5,654 nucleotides of DNA, from contig JAHDCH010000189.1 in assembly GCA_020629995.1 (NCBI GenBank), forward strand, positions 1 through 5,654, given 5' to 3'. A program made the position numbers and the translations under genes. The stretch comes from Pseudaestuariivita sp. (GTDB taxonomy: Bacteria > Pseudomonadota > Alphaproteobacteria > Rhodobacterales > Rhodobacteraceae). Shown here in pieces: positions 1-5,517 of the stretch. The notes under the pieces are model-generated. The model saw nothing but the letters and a program-made list of their open reading frames with translations. It was not told where the DNA came from and ran no database searches. Position 1 is the stretch's first letter; each line of letters opens with the position of its first letter.

Positions 1-558
1 TTGAAATCCAAAGGCGACGACTGGGCCCTGCCCAACGCGCCGGGCCGCAAGAGCCTGACCGGCGCCGAAGAGGTCGCCTATGTCGAGGCGGTTCTGGCTG
101 ACCTGTCGGACAGGGTCGCACTGGACCCGTCGCGGATGATGGCCACCGGGTTCAGCGCGGGTGGCATGATGACCTGGCATCTGGCCTGCGCCATGCCGGA
201 CCGTTTTGCCGGGTTCGCACCCGTCGCAGGCACCTTCTGGAAAGAACCGCCCGAGACGTGCGACGGCATGGCGTCAGTCGTGCATATCCATGGCGATGCG
301 GACCGCACCGTCCCGCTGGCAGGCCGTGCGATTGGCGACACGCGGCAGGGAGATGTCTTTGACACGCTGGACATGTATGCGGCCTATGGCAGCTTTGGCG
401 AGCCGGCGACCCAGAGCTTTGGCGATCTGCAATGCACGATGCGTGCCAACCCGGGCGGCGATGTGCTGGAGTTCTGCCTGTTTCCCGGCGGGCATTCGTT
501 TCGCACCGAGTTTGTCAAATTCGCATGGGAGCGGCTAGAGGCGGCAGGGCAGATGTAG
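1..558 (+). CDS. LpqC/PHB-depolymerase-like alpha/beta-hydrolase esterase, 3' part (5' end outside window)
   Basis: This is the C-terminal 185 residues of a serine esterase of the polyhydroxybutyrate depolymerase / LpqC / feruloyl-esterase-like alpha/beta-hydrolase group. The frame is open from the first base. The TTG at base 1 is unlikely to be the real start, because the visible part begins inside the fold, upstream of the nucleophile elbow but without the first strands or oxyanion region. Visible catalytic elements, numbered from base 1, are GFSAGG with Ser52, HGDADRTVP with the likely acid Asp101, and PGGHSF with His165. Together they make a complete Ser-Asp-His triad. The visible part has four cysteines (63, 87, 145, 159), which would suit disulfides in an exported protein, but the signal-peptide region is not in view. 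The family hydrolyses polyester or aryl-ester bonds; the substrate cannot be told from sequence. The gene ends with TAG 3 nt from the stop of the convergent peptidase gene, and no terminator hairpin lies between them. Confidence 0.85.
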   Translation: MKSKGDDWALPNAPGRKSLTGAEEVAYVEAVLADLSDRVALDPSRMMATGFSAGGMMTWHLACAMPDRFAGFAPVAGTFWKEPPETCDGMASVVHIHGDADRTVPLAGRAIGDTRQGDVFDTLDMYAAYGSFGEPATQSFGDLQCTMRANPGGDVLEFCLFPGGHSFRTEFVKFAWERLEAAGQM

Positions 559-561
559 CGG

Positions 562-975
562 CTATTCCCACCAGCGGTCGATTTCGGCGATGTCATCGTC
601 GGACCAGCCAAAGTGGTGGGCCAGTTCATGCACCGTCACGTGGCGCACCAATTCTTCCAAGGTGACGTTGCCGCGTTCGGCCAGCTCATCCAGCAGCGCC
701 TCGCGGAACAGCCAGATCGTGTCGGGGCGGACCGGTTGATCGAGGATCGACTTTTCTGTCAGCGGTATGCCGTCATACAGCCCGGTCAGGTCCAGCGGAT
801 CGTCCATTCCCAGATCGCGCAGGATGTCGTTGGGCGGCCAATCGACGACCACAAGCGCCACATCGGCTGCGCCTTGCGCAAACGGCTGGGGCAGCTCGGC
901 CAGTGCGGCGCGGGCGATGCTTTCGATCTTGGCAAGGGTCGGATCCATGGCCGGAAGCGGTACGCCCCCGGCCAT
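562..975 (-). CDS. Minimal zincin-type metallopeptidase (Zincin_1 / former DUF1025 family)
   Basis: This is a small 137-residue protein of the metallopeptidase family with a minimal zincin fold (Zincin_1, PF06262). The signature is HELAHHFGWSD near the C-terminus. His116 and His120 are zinc ligands, Glu117 is the general base, and Asp126 is the expected third ligand in the family pattern HExxHxxGxxD. The N-terminal part (LAKIESIARAALAELPQPF) and the central 'DLTGLYDGIPLTEKS' stretch also fit the family. There is no signal peptide or membrane segment, so it is probably cytoplasmic. The physiological substrate of the family is unknown. The start at 975 has no good Shine-Dalgarno sequence. An internal ATG at 948 (MDPTLAKIES) would give 128 residues, closer to the usual family length, and is a credible alternative. 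The gene lies 14 nt downstream of the MBL-fold hydrolase gene on the same strand and is probably co-transcribed with it. Confidence 0.88.
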   Translation of the reverse strand: MAGGVPLPAMDPTLAKIESIARAALAELPQPFAQGAADVALVVVDWPPNDILRDLGMDDPLDLTGLYDGIPLTEKSILDQPVRPDTIWLFREALLDELAERGNVTLEELVRHVTVHELAHHFGWSDDDIAEIDRWWE

Positions 976-989
976 GCGCGATCAAGAGG

Positions 990-1901
990 TCACAGCATCA
1001 GCTGGTAGGTTGTCGGCTCGTAGGCAAAGCCGTCGCCGCGCCGCACCACATAGCCGGTCGCCGGGAAGGGCATGTGATAGGCGCTGAAGGGCAGGCCATC
1101 GGTTGCCATCATGTCCAGCAGGCGGCGGCGCGTGGCTGCGGCTGCGGCCTTGTCCATGTCGAACCGCACTTCCCAGTCGGGATGCGCCAGCGACCAGACG
1201 TAGTGATTGGCAAAGTCCGCGCCCAACATCATGTTCCGCCCTTCGGATTCGAGCATATAGACCATGTGCCCCGGCGTGTGGCCAAAGGCGGCCATGGCCG
1301 TGATGCCGGACGCTGCGCTGCCGCCATCCTCAAGGAAAGTCATCTTGTCCGCCAGCGGTTTGACCTTGGTGTCGAAGCCCTTGTTTTCGGCCTTGGCCCA
1401 GGTGTCATATTCGACGCGGCCGGTGACGTATGAGGCGTTGGCAAAGGTGGGGGCATCGCCGTCCATCAGCCCGCCGATGTGATCGCCGTGCATGTGGGTG
1501 AGGACCACCTTGTCGATTTGATCGGCGGTATAGCCCGCCTCGGTCAGGGCAGCGGTGGTGCCACCGGGGTTGAGGCCGGTGTCAAACAGGACCAGCTCGC
1601 TGCCTGTGTTGACGACGACGGGTGTGAAAAAGAACTGAACCTTGTCGGCGGGAATGTTGGCCGCGTCGGATGCGGCGGCAAATTCCTCGGGCGTCGCGTT
1701 CTGGCCAAAGATCTTTTGCGGCTCGTCCCGCGCGGCGGTTCCGGCCAGCAGGGTGGTGACTTCAAAGCCGCCAAGAACGACGCGGCGGTGCTTGGGTACG
1801 GACATGCCCATCATCGGGGCCTTGGCCAGTGCGGGTGTCGCGGCGGTTGCCGCCAGACCTGCCAGCACCGCGCGGCGGGTGGGAGAATTGGATGAATGCA
1901 T
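990..1901 (-). CDS. Tat-exported MBL-fold metallo-hydrolase
   Basis: This is a 303-residue metallo-beta-lactamase-fold hydrolase with a twin-arginine leader. The N-terminus carries SPTRRAVLAG (Arg9-Arg10), a hydrophobic Ala/Leu stretch and an ALA site near residue 26, predicting Tat export and cleavage before Lys27. The metal-binding motifs are intact: THMHGDHIGG (His136, His138, Asp140, His141), FGHTPGH (His208, with His212 following), Asp229 in GADFANH, and a late His276 in YHMPFP. This is the HxHxDH dinuclear-zinc arrangement shared by AHL lactonases, glyoxalase II and related hydrolases. Periplasmic ester or lactone hydrolysis is plausible, but the substrate is undetermined. The start at 1901 is well supported: a perfect GGAGGA lies 6 nt upstream on the minus strand (1908-1913). 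The gene heads a probable two-gene operon with the Zincin_1 peptidase and is divergent from the DUF1801 gene. Confidence 0.92.
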   Translation of the reverse strand: MHSSNSPTRRAVLAGLAATAATPALAKAPMMGMSVPKHRRVVLGGFEVTTLLAGTAARDEPQKIFGQNATPEEFAAASDAANIPADKVQFFFTPVVVNTGSELVLFDTGLNPGGTTAALTEAGYTADQIDKVVLTHMHGDHIGGLMDGDAPTFANASYVTGRVEYDTWAKAENKGFDTKVKPLADKMTFLEDGGSAASGITAMAAFGHTPGHMVYMLESEGRNMMLGADFANHYVWSLAHPDWEVRFDMDKAAAAATRRRLLDMMATDGLPFSAYHMPFPATGYVVRRGDGFAYEPTTYQLML

Positions 1902-1984
1902 ACGACGTCCTCCGGTTGTGGTATGCTGGTCAGATTAGCGCGGTTTGGCGGCTCGGCGATAAATTGGCCGTGAACGAGGACAAG
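1902..1984. promoter_or_regulatory. Divergent intergenic region (MBL hydrolase / DUF1801), presumed to hold both promoters
   Basis: This 83-nt gap lies between two divergent starts, so it must hold the promoter of the minus-strand operon and probably that of the DUF1801 gene. The MBL ribosome binding site takes up its left edge. On the plus strand GATAAA (1958-1963) could be a -10 element with TTAGCG (1935-1940) 17 nt upstream as a poor -35, but the match is weak. I saw no convincing operator palindrome. Confidence 0.35.
1908..1913 (-). promoter_or_regulatory. Strong ribosome binding site of the MBL-fold hydrolase gene
   Basis: The plus strand reads TCCTCC, which is GGAGGA on the minus strand, 6 nt before the ATG at 1901. 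This consensus Shine-Dalgarno at ideal spacing fixes the start of the Tat-leader protein, so the twin-arginine leader is not an artefact of choosing too early a start. Confidence 0.85.
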
Positions 1985-2386
1985 ATGTCAGACGTGGATG
2001 CATATCTTGGTGCTGTGCCCAATGCCGGGCGGCGACAGGATGCCCTGGCGCTGGATGCGCTGTTTCGTGATGTCACGGGCTGGGCGCCGCGTATGTGGGG
2101 CCAGACGATCGTCGGCTACGGGGCCTATGACTATACATACGACAGCGGGCATTCCGGCACGTGTCACGCCACCGGTTTTGCGCCCCGCAAAGCGAACATG
2201 GTCGTGTACATCATGCCGGGTTACACCGACTTTTCGCCGATCCTGTCGCGGCTGGGGCCGCACAAGACAGGCAAATGCTGCCTGTACCTGGGCCGGTTGA
2301 CCAAGGTCGACATGTCCGTTCTGGCTGAGCTGATCCGCGCCGGGCTGGACGATTTGGCCACGAAATACCCGGTGCGGGGCAGTTAG
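1985..2386 (+). CDS. DUF1801 domain protein
   Basis: This is a 133-residue protein matching the DUF1801 family (PF08818) almost end to end. Recognisable conserved blocks are MWGQTIVGYGAYDY (residues 38-51), the Gly/His-rich SGHSG, TGFAPRKANMVVYIMPG (63-79), and the LGPHKTGKCCLYLGRL block (90-105) followed by D109 and a helical C-terminus. The family is small, soluble and of unsettled biochemical function, so none is assigned. The ATG at 1985 was chosen because GAGGA lies 4 nt upstream (1976-1980) and the protein then begins just before the conserved region. The same frame is open back to 1829, but that extension runs antisense through the hydrolase leader and has no family similarity that I recognise. 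A GTG at 1970 would add five residues and is a minor alternative. The stop TAG overlaps the TAA of the convergent diguanylate cyclase gene by 4 nt. Confidence 0.88.
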   Translation: MSDVDAYLGAVPNAGRRQDALALDALFRDVTGWAPRMWGQTIVGYGAYDYTYDSGHSGTCHATGFAPRKANMVVYIMPGYTDFSPILSRLGPHKTGKCCLYLGRLTKVDMSVLAELIRAGLDDLATKYPVRGS

Positions 2387-3906
2387 GACGCGCCGAGGGG
2401 CGGGACCTGCTTGGCCGCGCGCACGCAATTGCGACCGTCGGCCTTGGCCTGGTACAAGGCCTCGTCCGCCGCGGTGATGAGATCCTGAGGCAGCGTACCG
2501 CAGGCCGGATAAACCGAGACACCTGACGATACGGTGACAGTCGGCAGGGTGCCTCCCCCATAGCGCAGTTCGACCGCTTCTATGCCGGTGCGCAGGCGTT
2601 CGGCCGCGGCGTGCGCTTCGGCGGCGCCGCCATGGGGCAGCAACAGCGCAAATTCCTCGCCCCCGAATCGGCAGGGCACTTCGTCGCCGGGAAACAGCTC
2701 GGTCAGTTGTTGGCCGATGGCGCGCAGCACCATGTCGCCTGCGTCGTGGCCGTGATTGTCGTTGAAGGATTTGAACTTGTCCGCGTCAAAGGCGATCAGC
2801 GCGCATTCGTGCCCCTTGCGGCCCGCCGCGCTGAGAGCGTTGCGCATCGCATCAAGGAAATAACGCCGGTTGTACAGGCCAGTCAGCGGGTCGCGGGTGG
2901 ACTGGTCGCGCAGCTCGTCGCGCAGCTTGACGTTGGCGATGGCAAGGCTGACGTGTTCGCTGACCTGAATGGCAAATCCGTTCGGGTCCTTGATCGGACA
3001 GGCGCTGTCCAGAGTGTCGAACCGGATATGCATCAAGCCAACCGTGTCACCATGCGCGATGATGGGCAGACACAGATAGTTTTCCGATGGCGGCTCATGG
3101 TGCTGATCGCTGACGTGATCGCAGGTAAAGCTGATGCCTTCGGGCGAATAGGCATAGGCCCGGCCGCGCCGCAGCGCCCAGCAGCTGTCGGGCGCGATAT
3201 GGTCATGCAACCCGGCATCGCCCCAGTCGCAGGCACCGTCCAGCACGTCGCGGCTGTTGGAATACACATACAGCTCGCCCGCAGAACCGGGCAGCGACCG
3301 GTCCATGAAGGTGCGCACGATCAGGAACAGCTCGTCCAGCGATTTGCAGGTCTGCAGCCATTCGTCCAGCTCGGCGATCACCCGCGCCTCGCGCTGGCGC
3401 GCCTGTTGTTCCATCAGCGCCTCGCGCGCCTGTTCATGGCTGCGGTCTGCCTGACGCTTGGCCAGCGCCAGTTCAGCCTCGGCGCGTTTGGCCTTGGTGA
3501 TGTCGGTGAAGGTCACGACCGACCCGCCGCCGCGCACGGGCCGCACGTTGGTCGTCACGGTACGCCCCGAAGGCAGCTTGCGGTCGAACGAAAAGGGTTT
3601 GCCGTCGGCAAAGCGTTCTTCGGCCTGGGCGACCTTGTCTGTCGTGATTTCGCCCCGCGCGGCGGCGGCGGCCAGAAAGTCCTTGCGGGTGGTGCCGACC
3701 GCCAATTCGCTTTTCTTAAGCTCGAGCACTTCGAAGACACGGGTGTTGTGCATCACGCAGACGCCTTCGCGCGACCAGACAAGGATGCCCTGCTCCATCG
3801 AGTAGACAACCTCTTCGTTCCAGTCGATGGGCTTGCCGTCGCGGCCCATGATCGGTGCCGTGGTTGCGTTGGCCATCTTGTCCACTGCGCGTATCTGCTT
3901 TGTCAT
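2383..3906 (-). CDS. Diguanylate cyclase with PAS, coiled-coil and GAF sensory domains
   Basis: This 507-residue soluble signalling protein should convert two GTP into c-di-GMP. Domains in order are an N-terminal PAS domain of the PAS_7 type (about 30-138, ending in TFTDITKAKRAE), an Ala/Glu/Gln/Arg-rich coiled coil (about 138-176), a GAF domain (about 176-330) and a GGDEF domain (about 334-500). Catalytic features are present: DPLTGLYNRR (339-348), the metal-binding aspartate of FDADKFKSFND (Asp374), Asn382 and Asp388 for guanine binding, the active-site GGEEF (415-419) and the late YQAKADGRN. The autoinhibitory I-site RxxD, expected five residues before GGEEF, is replaced by PGDE (406-409), so product inhibition at that site is probably absent. 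The GAF domain carries SCWALRRGR (241-249) and TCDH (261-264), a Cys/His set that might sense redox state or metal. There is no transmembrane segment, so it senses in the cytoplasm. The start at 3906 has a modest GTAGG upstream; Met11 is an alternative. Confidence 0.95.
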   Translation of the reverse strand: MTKQIRAVDKMANATTAPIMGRDGKPIDWNEEVVYSMEQGILVWSREGVCVMHNTRVFEVLELKKSELAVGTTRKDFLAAAAARGEITTDKVAQAEERFADGKPFSFDRKLPSGRTVTTNVRPVRGGGSVVTFTDITKAKRAEAELALAKRQADRSHEQAREALMEQQARQREARVIAELDEWLQTCKSLDELFLIVRTFMDRSLPGSAGELYVYSNSRDVLDGACDWGDAGLHDHIAPDSCWALRRGRAYAYSPEGISFTCDHVSDQHHEPPSENYLCLPIIAHGDTVGLMHIRFDTLDSACPIKDPNGFAIQVSEHVSLAIANVKLRDELRDQSTRDPLTGLYNRRYFLDAMRNALSAAGRKGHECALIAFDADKFKSFNDNHGHDAGDMVLRAIGQQLTELFPGDEVPCRFGGEEFALLLPHGGAAEAHAAAERLRTGIEAVELRYGGGTLPTVTVSSGVSVYPACGTLPQDLITAADEALYQAKADGRNCVRAAKQVPPLGAS

Positions 3907-4077
3907 ACCAAACCTACCCGAAACGCCCCCGTTCCAAGGCGCACCATGCGGTCCAACCCTTAAGAGGGTCCTAATCCGGCCCGGGGCAATAGAGACAACT
4001 CAACACAAACGAAGGGCCGGTCTGGACATCGCGCGGCCAATCGTGGCAAGCGCCCAGCAAGCCAGGAGGACAGCCCC
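3907..4077. promoter_or_regulatory. Divergent intergenic region between the diguanylate cyclase gene and gltX
   Basis: This 171-nt gap separates two divergent starts and must hold at least the gltX promoter and probably that of the cyclase. I could not pick out a convincing -35/-10 pair on either strand. CCTAAT (3970-3975) resembles a plus-strand -10 but has no -35 partner. A short inverted repeat, ACCCT-TAAG-AGGGT, lies at 3956-3969 and is too small to interpret. The right end is the gltX ribosome binding site. Confidence 0.35.
4064..4070 (+). promoter_or_regulatory. Strong ribosome binding site of gltX
   Basis: AGGAGGA lies 7 nt before the ATG at 4078, a near-perfect Shine-Dalgarno sequence. 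It fixes the start codon and fits a highly translated housekeeping gene. Confidence 0.88.
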
Positions 4078-5403
4078 ATGACCACCACCCGTTTTGCCCC
4101 GTCGCCCACCGGGTATCTGCACATCGGCAACCTGCGCGCCGCGCTGTTCAACTGGCTGATCGCGCGGCAGGCCGGCGGCACGTTCATTCTGCGGATCGAC
4201 GACACCGACCCCGAGCGGTCAAAGCAGGAATATGTCGACGCGATCCGCGAGGATCTGGAATGGCTGGGCCTGACCTGGGACCGGGTCGAGCATCAGTCGG
4301 CGCGGCTGGACAATTATGAAGCAGCGGCGCAGCGCCTGCGCGACAGCGGGCGGCTCTACGAGGCGTTCGAGACGCCGACCGAGCTGGACCTCAAGCGCAA
4401 GAAGCAGCTGAACATGGGCAAGCCGCCGGTCTACGACCGCGCGGCGCTGGCCCTGTCCGAGGACGAGCGCGCTGCGCTCCGCGCCGAGCGGGGGCAGGGT
4501 GTCTGGCGGTTCAAGCTGGATCACGAACGGATCGAGTTCGCCGATGGCATCCTGGGGGACATCTCGATTGATGCGGCCTCGGTGTCGGACCCTGTTTTGA
4601 TCCGGCAGGATGGTCAGTTCCTGTATACGCTGGCCTCGGTGGTGGACGACACCGAGATGGGCGTGACCCACGTGGTGCGCGGGTCGGACCACGTGACCAA
4701 CACCGCGACGCAGATTCAGATGATCGAGGCGCTGGGTGGGCGGGTGCCGCAATTCGCGCACCATTCGTTGCTGACAGGCCCGCAGGGCGAGGCACTGTCG
4801 AAACGGCTGGGTACGCTGTCGCTGCGCGATCTGCGTGCGGCGGGTATCGAGCCTATGGCGATCCTGAGCCATATGGCCCGGCTGGGCTCGTCCGATCCGA
4901 TCGAGCTGCGCAGCACGCATCAGGAGTTGATCGACGGGTTCGACATCGGTCATTTCGGCACGGCCCCCACCAAGTTCGACGAGGCCGATTTGCGCCCGCT
5001 GACGGCGCGGCATCTGGGCAGTTTGCCGGTGGATGCGGTTGCGGGTGATCTGACCGCGGCCGGAGTGCCTGATGCGGATGCCGCACGCGTCTGGGACGTG
5101 ATCCGCGAGAACATCGCTTCGCGGGCCGAGATCGCCACGTGGTGGGATCTGATGCAGAACGGGGCCGAGCCGGTGATTGACGCCGAAGACGCCGACTTTG
5201 TGGCCGAGGCTTTGGCGCTTCTGCCGGACGCCCCCTTTGACGAGGGCAGCTGGAGCGCGTGGACGTCGGACGTGAAAGCCAGGACCGGGCGCAAGGGCCG
5301 GGGTCTGTTCATGCCGCTGCGCAAGGCTCTGACCGGTCAGGCCCATGGCCCGGACATGGGGGCCTTGATGCCCTTGCTCCGTCAGGTGCGCGCCAAGCGC
5401 TAG
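4078..5403 (+). CDS. gltX: Glutamyl-tRNA synthetase (GluRS), alphaproteobacterial zinc-less type
   Basis: This class I aminoacyl-tRNA synthetase charges tRNA(Glu) with glutamate in the cytoplasm. At 441 residues it is complete but shorter than the roughly 465-475 residues usual in Gammaproteobacteria. The catalytic Rossmann fold shows RFAPSPTGYLHIGN (5-18, HIGH-type signature, here HIGN), FILRIDDTDPERS (36-48), the VVRGSDHVTNTATQIQ block (199-214), and the KMSKS-type loop as EALSKRLG (238-245), which keeps Lys242. The C-terminal anticodon-binding domain ends with TGRKGRGLFMPLRKALTG, typical of GluRS. The zinc-binding cysteines found in E. coli GluRS after the 'LY' near residue 94 are absent (YEAFETPTELDLKRKK), so this copy lacks the zinc site. 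Many alphaproteobacteria carry two GluRS genes, and this may be one of two. Depending on the genome, such an enzyme may also charge tRNA(Gln), with GatCAB then amidating it. It appears to be transcribed alone, with a REP-like doublet just after its stop. Confidence 0.97.
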   Translation: MTTTRFAPSPTGYLHIGNLRAALFNWLIARQAGGTFILRIDDTDPERSKQEYVDAIREDLEWLGLTWDRVEHQSARLDNYEAAAQRLRDSGRLYEAFETPTELDLKRKKQLNMGKPPVYDRAALALSEDERAALRAERGQGVWRFKLDHERIEFADGILGDISIDAASVSDPVLIRQDGQFLYTLASVVDDTEMGVTHVVRGSDHVTNTATQIQMIEALGGRVPQFAHHSLLTGPQGEALSKRLGTLSLRDLRAAGIEPMAILSHMARLGSSDPIELRSTHQELIDGFDIGHFGTAPTKFDEADLRPLTARHLGSLPVDAVAGDLTAAGVPDADAARVWDVIRENIASRAEIATWWDLMQNGAEPVIDAEDADFVAEALALLPDAPFDEGSWSAWTSDVKARTGRKGRGLFMPLRKALTGQAHGPDMGALMPLLRQVRAKR

Positions 5404-5409
5404 GGGCCT

Positions 5410-5435
5410 GGATGGGTGACGAGCACCCATCCTAC
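5410..5435 (-). repeat. REP-like unit 1 (GTAG plus hairpin, minus orientation)
   Basis: Read on the minus strand, this is GTAG followed by GATGGGTG, a 5-nt loop CTCGT and CACCCATC. The plus-strand stem pairs 5410-5418 with 5424-5432 (9 bp, no mismatch). GTAG directly 5' of a hairpin is the hallmark of bacterial repetitive extragenic palindromes mobilised by REP-associated tyrosine transposases. It begins 6 nt after the gltX stop. It shares all 12 bases of its GTAG-plus-first-arm with unit 2 but differs in its loop. Multi-copy status in the genome cannot be shown from this window. Confidence 0.65.
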
Positions 5436-5456
5436 GCGAGCCGCACCGTTCCGCGT

Positions 5457-5480
5457 GTAGGATGGGTGATTTCACCCATC
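5457..5480 (+). repeat. REP-like unit 2 (GTAG plus hairpin, plus orientation)
   Basis: GTAG (5457-5460) is followed by GATGGGTG (5461-5468), a 4-nt loop ATTT and CACCCATC (5473-5480), an 8-bp perfect stem. It is an inverted copy of unit 1 across a 21-nt spacer (5436-5456). The arms 5424-5435 and 5457-5468 are exact reverse complements over 12 bp, and both GTAG ends face the spacer. This head-to-head pairing is the usual layout of REP doublets (BIME-like elements). Confidence 0.65.
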
Positions 5481-5489
5481 TTCGCTTTG
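5461..5489 (+). terminator. Possible weak intrinsic terminator after gltX (same hairpin as REP-like unit 2)
   Basis: The 8-bp stem of the second hairpin is followed by TTCGCTTTG, which is only moderately T-rich. This could end or attenuate gltX transcription before the transporter gene, but it lacks a proper U-tract. No better terminator is present between gltX and the next gene. Confidence 0.3.
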
Positions 5490-5517
5490 CGCTAGGCTGA
5501 TGCCAAACGGGGGCGTC

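Noticed and set aside
1..3. TTG at base 1 as a true start codon for the esterase
   Set aside because: The protein would lack the first part of the alpha/beta-hydrolase fold. The frame is simply cut by the window edge.
903..1433. A 176-codon plus-strand open frame across the zincin/MBL junction
   Set aside because: It is antisense to two genes with clear metal-binding motifs, has no recognisable domain, and is a typical high-GC shadow frame.
1829..1984. Upstream extension of the DUF1801 frame to an ATG at 1829 (or 1892)
   Set aside because: The extra residues run antisense through the Tat leader and ribosome binding site of the MBL gene and do not look like the family, and ATG 1985 has its own GAGGA.
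2611..3963. A 450-codon open frame on the plus strand, opposite the diguanylate cyclase gene
   Set aside because: It is antisense to a clear PAS-GAF-GGDEF protein. The product shows no recognisable domain, and its length is explained by the high GC content and codon bias of the real gene.
3956..3969. Short inverted repeat ACCCT-TAAG-AGGGT in the cyclase-gltX gap
   Set aside because: A 5-bp stem is expected by chance in sequence of this composition, and nothing around it supports an operator or terminator.
4219..5475. A 418-codon open frame on the minus strand, opposite gltX
   Set aside because: It lies antisense to an unmistakable glutamyl-tRNA synthetase, its product is Arg/His/Gln-rich with no recognisable fold, and it reads through the REP-like element.
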